Shown here: positions 16,694 through 25,271 of the stretch, piece after piece
Layout: each line of letters begins with the position of its first letter
How positions within the stretch are numbered: position 1 is the stretch's first letter
NCBI GenBank assembly: GCA_024742665.1
Contig: JANSYA010000009.1
Coordinates: forward strand, 124,001-188,000
Source of the DNA: a bacterium
GTDB taxonomy: Bacteria; Spirochaetota; Leptospiria; Leptospirales; Leptonemataceae
Direction: 5' to 3'
Length of the DNA: 64,000 bases
Program-made: the position numbers and the translations under genes
The notes under the pieces: generated by a model
The model's input: the letters and a program-made list of their open reading frames with translations, nothing else
What the model was told of the DNA's origin: nothing
Databases searched by the model: none

Positions 16694-18162
16694 AAACGCT
16701 CCAATCAGCAGCGGCAGCCTTCGCACGCCCGCGATATTTCGGGCTGCTGCTCTGTCTGGCGACGATCGCTGTCTACGCTCTGGCCGGCGGCGCGCGCCTG
16801 CTGCGTCATAATCTCGATCCCTCCGCCTTCATCGGCTTCGGCTGCTACGATCCGCAGTCGCTGTGCTTCGCCCGCGATAATGCGAAGGTCGTTCCGGACG
16901 GAGCTCAGGTCTTTCGCACCGGCGGCTATGACGGCCAGTTTTATTTTTATCTGGCGTCGGAGCTGTACGCGGTCGCGGCCGGCGAAGACTATCGGGCGCG
17001 TTTGGACTCCGCCTCGTTTCGCCGCGCCCGGATCGGCTATCCTTTGCTTGTATCTCCGGCGGCGCTGTTCGGTTCGCGGGCGCTGATCGTCGCCATGATT
17101 CTGCTGCCGGTGGTGCTGCATATCCTGTCCGTACTGGCGCTGCTGCGAATCTCCCGGGCTGATTTCGAAGATCCGGCGTCGTCGCCCTGGCCGCGTCCGG
17201 CGTTGATCGCCTTCGCCTTGAATCCGGCATCGCTCTTTTGTTTTCTGTACGCCCTGGCGGACGGCGTCGCCTTGAGTCTTATGATGCTCGCCCTGGTCTG
17301 GATCGTCGGCGCGGGCACGTCCGGGCCGCGGCGGTTCCTGAAGTATACGGGCGCCTGCCTGCTGCTGACCCTGGCTTTGCTGAGCAAAGAACATGCTCTG
17401 GCCGGCGCGGTGGGTCTGTTGTTTGCCGCCTTCGCTCTGGCGATTCTCAGACTGCACGATTCGGAGGCCGCGATCGCCGGGGCGCTTTCGTCATTTCGCA
17501 TTCGCCGCGAAAGCTGCATGCGTGGATTGCGCGCGTTTTCGCGCTGCGCTTTCCCGGCGATTTTCGCCGGCCTGGTGTTGTTTGCCTGGTGGAGCTGGAT
17601 CGGCTTTCATCCGGGCCAGGCCGCGGAGCGAGGAGGCTGGCCCCTGAGCGGCCTGTTCGCCTATCTGGGTGATGACCCGGACGCCTTTTTTTCCGGACGC
17701 AGCTATCTGATCGCACTGCTCGGAGCCTTCGGTCTGCTCGCCTTCGCGCTGGTTCCAGTGTTATGGCGCTTGCTATTCCGGCCTGCGCCTCGGAGAGCGC
17801 TGGATTCATCTAATGTTTCCGACGCCTGGCTTGCGATAGGTGCGGGTATGCTGGTCGCGACAATCGGACTGGTGTCTTTCGCTACGGCCGACGAGTACTG
17901 GGGGAACTTCGCGAATGTCCTGCGATTGTTTACGCCGGGTTTCGGCGCTCTGGCGTGTATCGCCCTCGGCTGGCGAAGCGCGGGAACGGGAGCGGGTCCG
18001 GTGCGGCTGGTGCGATTCGGGCTGTGGTTCGCGACGGCGGCGGTTTTCGCCTCAGTCTTCGCGATCCTCAAAAATGAAATCGCGGGCCGTTTGCTGCCGG
18101 TCTTCGAATTCGGCGTCGGCCCCGAACTTACGATCGGCCTTCGCGTCGGGCTCGGACTGTGA
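16690..18162 (+). CDS. Multi-pass membrane protein, glycosyltransferase-like (glycopolymer formation)
   Basis: The 490-residue protein has about 10-12 membrane helices. An early GGYDGQFYFYLASELY segment matches the GYDGQFYY signature of the AZOBR_p60025-type cell-surface glycopolymer family, which resembles lipid-linked-sugar glycosyltransferases. ALLSKEHALAG in the middle also fits that type. The start is a TTG overlapping the previous stop by 4 bases (TTGA). Its last 111 bases overlap the 3' end of the convergent dehydratase gene. Context with the dehydratase and two GT4 genes points to surface polysaccharide assembly. Confidence 0.75.
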   Translation: MKTLQSAAAAFARPRYFGLLLCLATIAVYALAGGARLLRHNLDPSAFIGFGCYDPQSLCFARDNAKVVPDGAQVFRTGGYDGQFYFYLASELYAVAAGEDYRARLDSASFRRARIGYPLLVSPAALFGSRALIVAMILLPVVLHILSVLALLRISRADFEDPASSPWPRPALIAFALNPASLFCFLYALADGVALSLMMLALVWIVGAGTSGPRRFLKYTGACLLLTLALLSKEHALAGAVGLLFAAFALAILRLHDSEAAIAGALSSFRIRRESCMRGLRAFSRCAFPAIFAGLVLFAWWSWIGFHPGQAAERGGWPLSGLFAYLGDDPDAFFSGRSYLIALLGAFGLLAFALVPVLWRLLFRPAPRRALDSSNVSDAWLAIGAGMLVATIGLVSFATADEYWGNFANVLRLFTPGFGALACIALGWRSAGTGAGPVRLVRFGLWFATAAVFASVFAILKNEIAGRLLPVFEFGVGPELTIGLRVGLGL

Positions 18163-20049
18163 GGGCGTCGGCGCGATCGGCGCGCCAAGGGTATATACCG
18201 GACGGTACTCGGGCAGGATGTCGGCCATGATCGCGTCGATTTGCTGCCGGTCGTTTTGCCGGGCCGCTTTGCTGAGACGATCGATCTGATCCTTTAAAGT
18301 CGTCAGATTGATATTACGCGAAGTCGCGATGTGAATCTTTTTATGGCGCGTGGGCTGAATGCCTTCGCCGTCGAGCAGCAGCTCTTCGAATAGTTTTTCG
18401 CCGGGGCGCAGGCCGATATATCGAATCTCGATATCTTTATGGGGCACCAGTCCTGCGAAACGAATGACGTCTTCGGCCAGATCTTTGATCTTCACCGGCT
18501 CACCCATATCCAGGATAAAGATCTCGCCTTCCTGGCCCATCACGCCGGCCTGCACGACGAGACCCGCCGCTTCGGGGATGGTCATAAAATACCGAATGAT
18601 TTCCGGGTGGGTTACAGTGACCGGTCCGCCTTCGGCGATCTGCTTTTGAAACAGGGGAATGACCGAACCATTCGACCCAAGCACGTTGCCGAAGCGCACG
18701 GTAATGTACTTCGTGTCCGTGGTGCGTGCGAGGTTCTGGATATAGAGTTCGGCCGCGCGTTTGGTCGCGCCCATGATATTAACCGGGTTGACCGCCTTGT
18801 CGGTGGAGATCATCACGAAGCGCTCGACTCCCGCGTCCCGCGACGCGTTGGCCACCCGCACGCTGCCGAGCACATTGTTGAGCACGGCTTCGCCCGCGTT
18901 CAACTCCATCATCGGAACGTGTTTGTAGGCGGCGCAGTGAAAGACGACCTGAATGTCGTAGTTTTGAAAGAGCTGCTTGAGCGTCGCTTCGTCGCGAATG
19001 TCGCCGACGACCGATACAATGCGGGTATTCTTACCGATGCCTTCGGTGTTGCGCAGCTCATAGTCGATTTCGTAGAGCGGCGTTTCGGCCAGTTCCATCA
19101 GGATCATCGCCGCAGGCTGGTACTGGATCAGCTGGCGACAGACTTCGCTGCCGATCGATCCGCCCGCGCCGGTGACAAGAATGGTTTTTCCCAGCAGAGT
19201 GCTGCGAATGCCTTCGGTCTCCAGATTGACCACGTCGCGGCCCAGTAAATCTTCCAGGCTGATTTCGCGCAGCGAGTTGCCAATGCGCGGCCGGCTCAGG
19301 AGTTCCCGCAGCGGCGGCAGCGTTTTACAGAGGATGCCGTGGGTTTCGCAGGTGCGGTAGATCATCCGGACCGTAGATCCGGAGAGTTTTTCGGTGATAA
19401 TGACTTCTTCGACGTCGAGCTCTTCGATGCGGGCCTGTAAGTCCGAGACCTTGCCGATCACCGGCAGGCCCTCTAAAGTCGCGCCCACTTTCGCCGGATC
19501 CGAGTCCAGGTAGCCGACCGGATTCATTTGATAGTCGGTGCCCATACGAATTTCGCGCACCAGTCGGCCGCCAGCGAGTCCCGCGCCGATCAGCAGGGTT
19601 CGTTTGCCCGTACGAAAAGTACGAAACAGAATAATATCTCTAACAATGCGCCAGCTAAAGCTGCGAAAACTGAGCAGTAAGAACAGCAGCAGGCCGTCCA
19701 GAATCAGAACGCTTCGAGAAACGCCGTCGAGTCGATTGTACAGAAAGAGCACGACGAAACCGACGACCGATCCCAGAGCGCACGACTTCATGATTTGATA
19801 GAGATCGTGCAGCGACGCATAGGCCCACAGATTGCGATAGATCCCCATCACGATGAAGACCACGGCTTTGGCGCTGACGAAGATCGCGGCCAGCTTCAGG
19901 AAGGATACCCAGCCCGGAAAGGTTTCCCATTCGGCGGGGCTCAGGCTGTCGAATCTGAGGGCGCCGGCGCCGTAAAAGGCCGCCAGGGCCAGCACCATAT
20001 CTACAGGTAAAACGAAAAATCGTCGGTGGTTTGCAAACGAATCTTGCAT
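18052..20049 (-). CDS. Membrane UDP-sugar 4,6-dehydratase (PglF/WbpM/CapD type)
   Basis: The 665-residue protein has four N-terminal membrane helices, a CoA-binding-like Rossmann region (LLIGAGLAGGRLVREI) and an SDR catalytic domain with TGAGGSIGSEVCRQ, DIRD, HCAAYKHVP and STDKAVNPVNIMGATKR, the last carrying the Met/Lys pair that replaces the usual YxxxK. These enzymes convert UDP-GlcNAc to a 4-keto-6-deoxy sugar at the start of rare-sugar synthesis. The C-terminal 55 residues are polar, and the coding end overlaps the convergent membrane gene by 111 bases. Length fits the long family form. Confidence 0.92.
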   Translation of the reverse strand: MQDSFANHRRFFVLPVDMVLALAAFYGAGALRFDSLSPAEWETFPGWVSFLKLAAIFVSAKAVVFIVMGIYRNLWAYASLHDLYQIMKSCALGSVVGFVVLFLYNRLDGVSRSVLILDGLLLFLLLSFRSFSWRIVRDIILFRTFRTGKRTLLIGAGLAGGRLVREIRMGTDYQMNPVGYLDSDPAKVGATLEGLPVIGKVSDLQARIEELDVEEVIITEKLSGSTVRMIYRTCETHGILCKTLPPLRELLSRPRIGNSLREISLEDLLGRDVVNLETEGIRSTLLGKTILVTGAGGSIGSEVCRQLIQYQPAAMILMELAETPLYEIDYELRNTEGIGKNTRIVSVVGDIRDEATLKQLFQNYDIQVVFHCAAYKHVPMMELNAGEAVLNNVLGSVRVANASRDAGVERFVMISTDKAVNPVNIMGATKRAAELYIQNLARTTDTKYITVRFGNVLGSNGSVIPLFQKQIAEGGPVTVTHPEIIRYFMTIPEAAGLVVQAGVMGQEGEIFILDMGEPVKIKDLAEDVIRFAGLVPHKDIEIRYIGLRPGEKLFEELLLDGEGIQPTRHKKIHIATSRNINLTTLKDQIDRLSKAARQNDRQQIDAIMADILPEYRPVYTLGAPIAPTPSQSEPDAKADRKFGADAEFEDRQQTARDFIFEDRED

Positions 20050-20081
20050 AAGGAGAGTGTTAGAATTGGACGTGCGCCGCC

Positions 20082-20115
20082 GCTGGATTCCACATTTAAA
20101 ACAGAGAAATCCAGC
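20082..20115. repeat. Inverted repeat upstream of the dehydratase gene
   Basis: GCTGGATT and AATCCAGC, 8 bp each, flank an 18-base AT-rich spacer, about 35-65 bases before the dehydratase start. It may be an operator or an RNA hairpin in the leader. Nothing else is recognisable in the 214-base gap. Confidence 0.35.
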
Positions 20116-20263
20116 AGATTTGCAAAGAATTTAGGAAAGGGGGCAGTTTCCGCGCCAGAAGACTTCGGGCAACCGAAAATTCAGCTCTGGCAGGCACCCG
20201 GGTGACCGTTGAGACTGAGTGGCGATTGGCCCGCCGGTGAATAAAACGTCGTGCCGCTGTCGC

Positions 20264-21490
20264 TCAAGCCAGCAAAGATCGATAGAGGGCCAGCATTTTG
20301 GTGCCCATATTTTCCGTGGTAAATTCCGACCACGCCCGATCATAGGCCTGTTTCCCCAGTTTATGTCGCAGAGTATCATCGGCAAACAGGCGTCCCAGGG
20401 CCGCGCCAAGCGCTGCGGGATTGCGTGGTTCGACGACCAGACCGGTTTCTTCGTGGCGGTTCACATAAGTGACGCCGTTGTCAAGTTCGCAGCAGACCAC
20501 CGGTTTTTTGCAGGCCATCGCTTCGACCTGGACGATCCCGAAGGCTTCGCTCTGGGCGACCGACGGCATGCAGTACACGTCGCAAGCGTAATAGTACTCA
20601 ACGAGCTGCTCGTCCGGAATGCGTCCCGTGAAGACTACGCGATCCGCCACGCCGATTTTCTCGGCCAGAGCTTTGAGCTCGGCGGTCAGCGGGCCGCGCC
20701 CGCCCAGTAAGAGCACGGCCTCCGGCAGATCGACCATGGCCTGGATCAGATATTCGAAACCCTTGTAGTAAATGTGCCGGCCGATCGCAAAGACGATTTT
20801 TTTGCCGGGATACTGATCGCGCAGCGCCTGCGCCCCCGCTTTGATTGCGGGAGTTTCGGCGTAGTCCGCCAGACGCAGGCCGTAGGGAATCACCCGCATC
20901 TGATCGGGATGGGGATAGACCTTCAGCTGAGTGCTGGATGAGAAGTGCCCGGGGGTCGCTCCGACGATTGCATGGGCCCGCCGGATGATTGGATCGACGA
21001 TCGGCTTGAGCAGGCGCAGCAGGGTGGTCTGGCGAATGACGTCGCTGTGCCAGGAAATTACGATTTTCGTATTGCGCGGGAAAAAACGCGCGCACAGGGC
21101 TGTGAGCGGATCGGGAAAATGCAGATGTGCGATCTGGTAGCCCTGGCTTTTGATCAGTCGGCGGGCTCGCCAGAGCATCAGAGGCGCCAGGGCCGTAGAG
21201 GCCAGCACGCCGAAGCTTGCGACTTTGTGAACTCTATAGTTGGCGACCGGCAGCACTTCGGACTTCAGGCGATCGGCGGCGACCAGGTTGTCGGCTTTGA
21301 CTCCGGGCTGCTGGTTTAATTCTTCGAGTAGCAGCATGACGTGCCGTTCAATTCCGCCGAAGTTATCGTTGAAAAAGCGTCCGAAGTGCAGCACCCGCAG
21401 CCCGGCCGGGTCGCCGGGCAGCTTGTCGACTGACCGCTGCATTTCGGGCGTCCCGGGGGATCCGCTCGCTGTATCACTCGTCGCCGTCAT
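20264..21490 (-). CDS. Glycosyltransferase family 4
   Basis: This 408-residue cytoplasmic enzyme has the GT-B layout. The N-terminal domain starts RVLHFGRFFNDNFGGIERH, with the typical GGIE loop. The C-terminal domain has IGRHIYYKGFEYLI and the EX7E retaining motif SEAFGIVQVEAMA. It transfers a sugar from a nucleotide donor to a growing glycan. It begins 4 bases after the stop of another GT4 gene, so the pair forms an operon within the polysaccharide block. Confidence 0.9.
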   Translation of the reverse strand: MTATSDTASGSPGTPEMQRSVDKLPGDPAGLRVLHFGRFFNDNFGGIERHVMLLLEELNQQPGVKADNLVAADRLKSEVLPVANYRVHKVASFGVLASTALAPLMLWRARRLIKSQGYQIAHLHFPDPLTALCARFFPRNTKIVISWHSDVIRQTTLLRLLKPIVDPIIRRAHAIVGATPGHFSSSTQLKVYPHPDQMRVIPYGLRLADYAETPAIKAGAQALRDQYPGKKIVFAIGRHIYYKGFEYLIQAMVDLPEAVLLLGGRGPLTAELKALAEKIGVADRVVFTGRIPDEQLVEYYYACDVYCMPSVAQSEAFGIVQVEAMACKKPVVCCELDNGVTYVNRHEETGLVVEPRNPAALGAALGRLFADDTLRHKLGKQAYDRAWSEFTTENMGTKMLALYRSLLA

Positions 21491-21494
21491 CGCT

Positions 21495-22634
21495 TCAGTC
21501 TCCGGTTTTTGCCGCGCCGTCCGGCAGCGTTGCGCGGATCACGCGCAGGGTTTCCGCGATCGGCCGGTCCCAGTTTCTGGCCTGCGCCCGTTCGCGTCCT
21601 TTGCGGACCAGCTCGGTCCGGGCGTCGTCCGCCAGGGCGGCTTCGATCGCGCGCGCGATGTCGGCCGGATCGCGGGGATTGAAATAGGCCGCGGCATCTG
21701 CGCAGGCTTCGCGTACGACCGAGATATCCGAAGCCGCCACGGCCGTGCCGGCCGCCATCGCTTCGAGCGGCGGCAGGCCGAAGCCTTCATATAACGAAGG
21801 AAAGACGAACAGATCCGCGCCGGCGTACAGGGCTTCCAGCTCCGGCTGACTGACGCGACCGGTCAAACGAATGCGCTCGCCGCCCGCTTCGACCAGTCCC
21901 GGGATGCTGCGATCGCCGCTGCGCAGGCCGGCCAGTTTGCCGGCGATCACCAGATCGTGGGGAATGCGGTCTTTGATTTTCAAAAAGGCTTCGATCAAAC
22001 GGCGCAGATTCTTGTGGGGTTTGACGTTGCCGACGTACAATAGATACGGATTCGGCGTGAGATGATCGGCGGCGCCCGGGCGCGCATCAAAGAAGGCGGA
22101 CTCAACGCCGAGGGGAATTACATGCACGTCGCGGGTGCGTTTGTAAAAGTGCAGCCACTCATCGTACGTGAAACGCGAATCGCAGACGATGGCGTCGGCG
22201 CGGCGACGAATCAGCGGGAAGACCAGGCGGCTGTACAGATACACGGGAAACTTTCGCGGCTCCCGCAGCTTGAGGTGGCGCATCTCCAGGTCGTGCAGGG
22301 TTACCAGCAGCTTCGCCGATCCGCGATAGCGAATGGGAATATTCAGATGCGGGAGCCAGAGCAGATCCGTATCTTCCGGGATCAAATCCGGAATTTCAAA
22401 CTGTTCGCCGATGGACAGCGGGCGATTGCGCGGGACGATATGGCGCACTTCGGCCTGGCCTGAGAAACTCAGGTCGGTCTGGTCTTCGGATTGAATCAGT
22501 AAAGTGAAACGAGCGGTCGGAGAGAGGGTGCGGATCAGGGCCGGCAGCAGGTTGCGGAGATAGGTGCCGATGCCCGACGCCCGATAGAATCGGGCGTCAA
22601 TTGTGATATGAGCGGTTTTGGCTGGCGATTCCAG
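21495..22634 (-). CDS. Glycosyltransferase family 4 (non-canonical start)
   Basis: A GT-B fold enzyme with YVGNVKPHKNLRRLIEA and the EX7E motif YEGFGLPPLEAMA. The first ordinary start is GTG at 22448, which would remove about 60 residues. Yet the frame continues upstream without a stop and encodes a textbook GT4 N-terminus, HITIDARFYRASGIGTYLRN. No ATG, GTG or TTG occurs between that segment and the stop at 22638-22640. I therefore give the CTG at 22634 as the likeliest start (379 residues); ATC or ATT starts slightly downstream, or an upstream frameshift, are alternatives. Confidence 0.75.
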   Translation of the reverse strand: MESPAKTAHITIDARFYRASGIGTYLRNLLPALIRTLSPTARFTLLIQSEDQTDLSFSGQAEVRHIVPRNRPLSIGEQFEIPDLIPEDTDLLWLPHLNIPIRYRGSAKLLVTLHDLEMRHLKLREPRKFPVYLYSRLVFPLIRRRADAIVCDSRFTYDEWLHFYKRTRDVHVIPLGVESAFFDARPGAADHLTPNPYLLYVGNVKPHKNLRRLIEAFLKIKDRIPHDLVIAGKLAGLRSGDRSIPGLVEAGGERIRLTGRVSQPELEALYAGADLFVFPSLYEGFGLPPLEAMAAGTAVAASDISVVREACADAAAYFNPRDPADIARAIEAALADDARTELVRKGRERAQARNWDRPIAETLRVIRATLPDGAAKTGD

Positions 22635-22642
22635 AGATCAAA

Positions 22643-22777
22643 TCAGCCCTGTTCTTCCATATCTTTGAATCCGGTGCCCCGGCGATGCGCTTGTTTCGCT
22701 TTGCTGCGGAGCGCTCGTTTGGCGCGCTTGGCGGCAACGTTTTTGCGGACTTTCCGCGAGGTGCGAAGCTTCTTCAT
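22643..22777 (-). CDS. Small very basic protein, unknown
   Basis: A 44-residue frame starting MKKLRTSRKVRKNVAAKRAK and ending KDMEEQG. More than a third of residues are Lys or Arg, resembling a small ribosome- or nucleic-acid-binding protein, but it matches no ribosomal protein I recognise. It ends 8 bases before the proposed start of the GT4 gene and is divergent from alr. The ribosome binding site is weak, so it may be spurious. Confidence 0.4.
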   Translation of the reverse strand: MKKLRTSRKVRKNVAAKRAKRALRSKAKQAHRRGTGFKDMEEQG

Positions 22778-22844
22778 AGTCCGGCCAGATTTCTGAGCAT
22801 ATTCGGCATTGCAAGCCAAAAAGCGGCTCCAGATCGTGGCGTAT

Positions 22845-24032
22845 ATGTCGCATTCGCCGCAGATTCGCCGCCCGGTGCATCGGATCGAAATCAGTCGCTC
22901 GGCCCTGGAATCGAATGTCCGGGTCTTTCGGGAAATCGCTCCAGACAGTTTGTTCATGGCGGTCGTGAAGTCCAACGCGTACGGTCACGATCTGGATCGG
23001 GTCGTCGAGGCGCTCTCCGGCAAAGTCGACTGGTTCGGGGTCAATGGACTGCCCGAGGCGCGGCGTCTGCGACAACTGGATGCGCAAACGCCGGTGCTGG
23101 TGATGGGTCTGAACGTGCACGATCTCGCGCAGGCCCACGCGGACAGCCTGGCGATTCCGGCCGGCCTTACGGTCGTCGTCTCTTCGATGGAAGCCCTGGA
23201 TTGGATCGCGGCGAATGCTCCGGAGCAGTCGTTTCATTTGAAAGTCGACACCGGTCTATCGCGGCTGGGCGCGAACGGCGCCGGGCTCGACGCCTGCCTG
23301 GAATTTCTCAAAGCGCATCCGCAGCTCGCCTGGACCGGACTCATGACGCACTTCGCCAACGTCGAAGACGTCACCGATCAAAGCTATGCCTTAGAACAGC
23401 TCGCGCGATTTACAGCCGTGCGCGAGCGCGCCCGCGAAGCGGCCGGCGAACGGCGATTGATCGTGCACGCGGCGGCGAGCGCGCCGGCTTTAATTCTACC
23501 GGACGCTCGCCTGGATTTGATTCGCGTGGGCATTTCGCTGTACGGTCTGTGGCCTTCGAACGAGACGCGGCTCTCGGCCCTCAGCCAACTGGAACGCCTG
23601 CCGGAACTGCGGCCGGTCCTGCGCTGGCTGACGCGGATCGTGCATGTGCACGACGTGCCGGCGGGCGCAAACGTGGGCTACGGCTGCACCTATCAGACGC
23701 CGGCCGATACCCGGGTGGCGACGCTGCCGGTCGGCTATTACGAAGGCTACGAACGCGCGCTTTCGAGTCGCGCGCACGTTCTGATTCACGGCCGCCGCGC
23801 GCCGGTGTTGGGTCGAGTGAGCATGAATATGATCGTGGTGGACGTGGGCCATATTCCCGGGGTCGCCGCGGGAGACGAAGCGGTGCTATTGGGGCGCGCC
23901 GAAGTCGACGATGCGTCCGGGGCGAGCGCCGAAGAGGTGTCGGCGGAAGATCTGGCGGAGCTGACGGGCACGATCAACTACGAAGTCGTCACGAGAATCC
24001 TGGCGGATCTGCCGCGCGTGCCGGTCGACTGA
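22845..24032 (+). CDS. alr: Alanine racemase
   Basis: The 395-residue PLP enzyme converts L-alanine to D-alanine for peptidoglycan. The PLP lysine lies in MAVVKSNAYGHD. LKVDTGLSRLG forms a barrel segment and the catalytic tyrosine region is NVGYGCTYQTPADTRVA, followed by LPVGYYEGY. VLGRVSMNMIVVDV is the conserved substrate-site segment. Length is normal. The ATG at 22845 is preferred over a TTG at 22809, although neither has a strong ribosome binding site. Confidence 0.95.
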   Translation: MSHSPQIRRPVHRIEISRSALESNVRVFREIAPDSLFMAVVKSNAYGHDLDRVVEALSGKVDWFGVNGLPEARRLRQLDAQTPVLVMGLNVHDLAQAHADSLAIPAGLTVVVSSMEALDWIAANAPEQSFHLKVDTGLSRLGANGAGLDACLEFLKAHPQLAWTGLMTHFANVEDVTDQSYALEQLARFTAVRERAREAAGERRLIVHAAASAPALILPDARLDLIRVGISLYGLWPSNETRLSALSQLERLPELRPVLRWLTRIVHVHDVPAGANVGYGCTYQTPADTRVATLPVGYYEGYERALSSRAHVLIHGRRAPVLGRVSMNMIVVDVGHIPGVAAGDEAVLLGRAEVDDASGASAEEVSAEDLAELTGTINYEVVTRILADLPRVPVD

Positions 24033-24164
24033 GCGCCGCGGGAATTTCTCCAATGGTCGTCGTCTCGAATTCGTTTGAATCGGCGGAACGCGGTTCCCGA
24101 TTTCGATTGGGTGCGCTTATGATTCGCGCTGGATTGCCGAAGATACGATAGAGGTGCTTTCGTT

Positions 24165-24695
24165 ATGATTCGCATGGATTTAGTGCGCCGGACTGCGGCG
24201 GTCCTGTTCGTATGCTGCGCGCTCCCGGTCTTCGGGATCGTCGGCTGTTCGTCGTCGCCGCCGCCGACTGTCGACAAGCCGGTCGCCAAAGAGACTCCGC
24301 CGCGCTCGCGAATCTGCGTTCTCGACGAAGTTCGCCAGGCCTTTGTCTGCGATATGGATTTCCAGGTGTCGGCCGGGAAATCCTGCGCCAGCGGCCCCGG
24401 TCTCGATCTCGAACACGAGTTTCTGACGCGCATGACGATGGTGTCTCTGGAAACGCTGTACCTCGAAGGCGAAGCCGGGGCGCGGCCGCCCTTTCGTTAC
24501 AACAGCCCCGGCGAAGTTTATGCGCGCATCCAGCGGAGCGACTGCTCGGGCGATGCGAACGCCGGCACCTGCAGCTGTCGCTTCACCTACCAGGATCCGG
24601 AGCTGCTGCAAATTTTTTATCATAGCGCCGGCTGCCGCCGATCATCCAGTCTGTCCGGGAACCCGCTGTACTTTCGGGGGCATGGGTGCTACTAG
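24165..24695 (+). CDS. Lipoprotein, cysteine-rich, unknown
   Basis: The 176-residue protein has the signal and lipobox GIVGC followed by SSSPPP, typical of a lipoprotein with a short linker. GAGGTG 8 bases upstream supports the ATG. Cysteines are spread along the mature domain (RICVLDE, VCDMDF, SCASGPG, DCSGD, TCSCRF, AGCRRS, GHGCY), suggesting several disulfides. Its stop codon lies inside the first copy of a 22-base tandem repeat. Possible distant relative of the lipoprotein at 14166. Confidence 0.78.
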   Translation: MIRMDLVRRTAAVLFVCCALPVFGIVGCSSSPPPTVDKPVAKETPPRSRICVLDEVRQAFVCDMDFQVSAGKSCASGPGLDLEHEFLTRMTMVSLETLYLEGEAGARPPFRYNSPGEVYARIQRSDCSGDANAGTCSCRFTYQDPELLQIFYHSAGCRRSSSLSGNPLYFRGHGCY

Positions 24696-24744
24696 AGCGC
24701 GCAGCGCTCGCTACTAGAGCGCGCAGCGCTCGCAACTAGAGCAC
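24689..24744. repeat. 22-base tandem repeat with internal hairpin
   Basis: Two perfect 22-base copies (24689-24710 and 24711-24732) and a partial third. Each contains GAGCGC-GCA-GCGCTC, a perfect 6-bp hairpin. The first copy supplies the last codons and TAG stop of the lipoprotein gene. The tandem hairpins may act as a transcription end or RNA-stability element. Confidence 0.7.
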
Positions 24745-24787
24745 TTCAGGCGCAGGCTTTGGCTGTGCCGGGTTGCGAAATGAATCG

Positions 24788-25237
24788 ATGATATTTTCTT
24801 CAGGCGAAACGATACACGTTGCGGCACCGCCGTACGCGGTCCTGGATCGCATTCGAAAGACGACGACGATTAAAGGCGTTACGAGCGCCGAAAATCTCAA
24901 GCGCGATTTTTTCGGTGAGATTGGAGCGGATTCCTTTGATATTAAAATCTACGGCTGGTTCTTGCAGGTTGGAATTCGGGTCGTCGGTAGTGTGCGGCCG
25001 GGCGCAGGCGATGATACCAGCACCGTAGTTCTGGACTTCAAGCTGACCCCAACGGAAAAGTTCCAGCTGATTCTATATATTATTCTCTGCGCGCTATTTG
25101 TGCCGCTTATGATCCTGGCGCCGGATCCGCTCCGCATCGCGAAATTCGCGCTGGGTCTTTTGAGCTACGGCGCGTACATCGCCTTCAGCCGCCATCGCGC
25201 GCGCTCTAAGATTCGCCGCGCGATTCGCGGCGAATGA
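24788..25237 (+). CDS. Small membrane protein, unknown
   Basis: The 149-residue protein has a soluble N-terminal half (MIFSSGETIHVAAPPYAVLD) followed by two closely spaced hydrophobic helices (about residues 90-135) and a basic C-terminal end. The N-terminal half has a polar alternating pattern that could be an SRPBCC-like beta fold, but I do not recognise a family. A TTG at 24773 is an alternative start. It converges with the polyferredoxin gene. Confidence 0.6.
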   Translation: MIFSSGETIHVAAPPYAVLDRIRKTTTIKGVTSAENLKRDFFGEIGADSFDIKIYGWFLQVGIRVVGSVRPGAGDDTSTVVLDFKLTPTEKFQLILYIILCALFVPLMILAPDPLRIAKFALGLLSYGAYIAFSRHRARSKIRRAIRGE

Positions 25238-25271
25238 AGTATCCAATCCTCCGGGCGTCCGCGCCTGATCT

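Noticed and set aside
16286..16726. Minus-strand frame opposite the STAS-like gene
   Set aside because: Composition and lack of any motif mark it as an antisense shadow.
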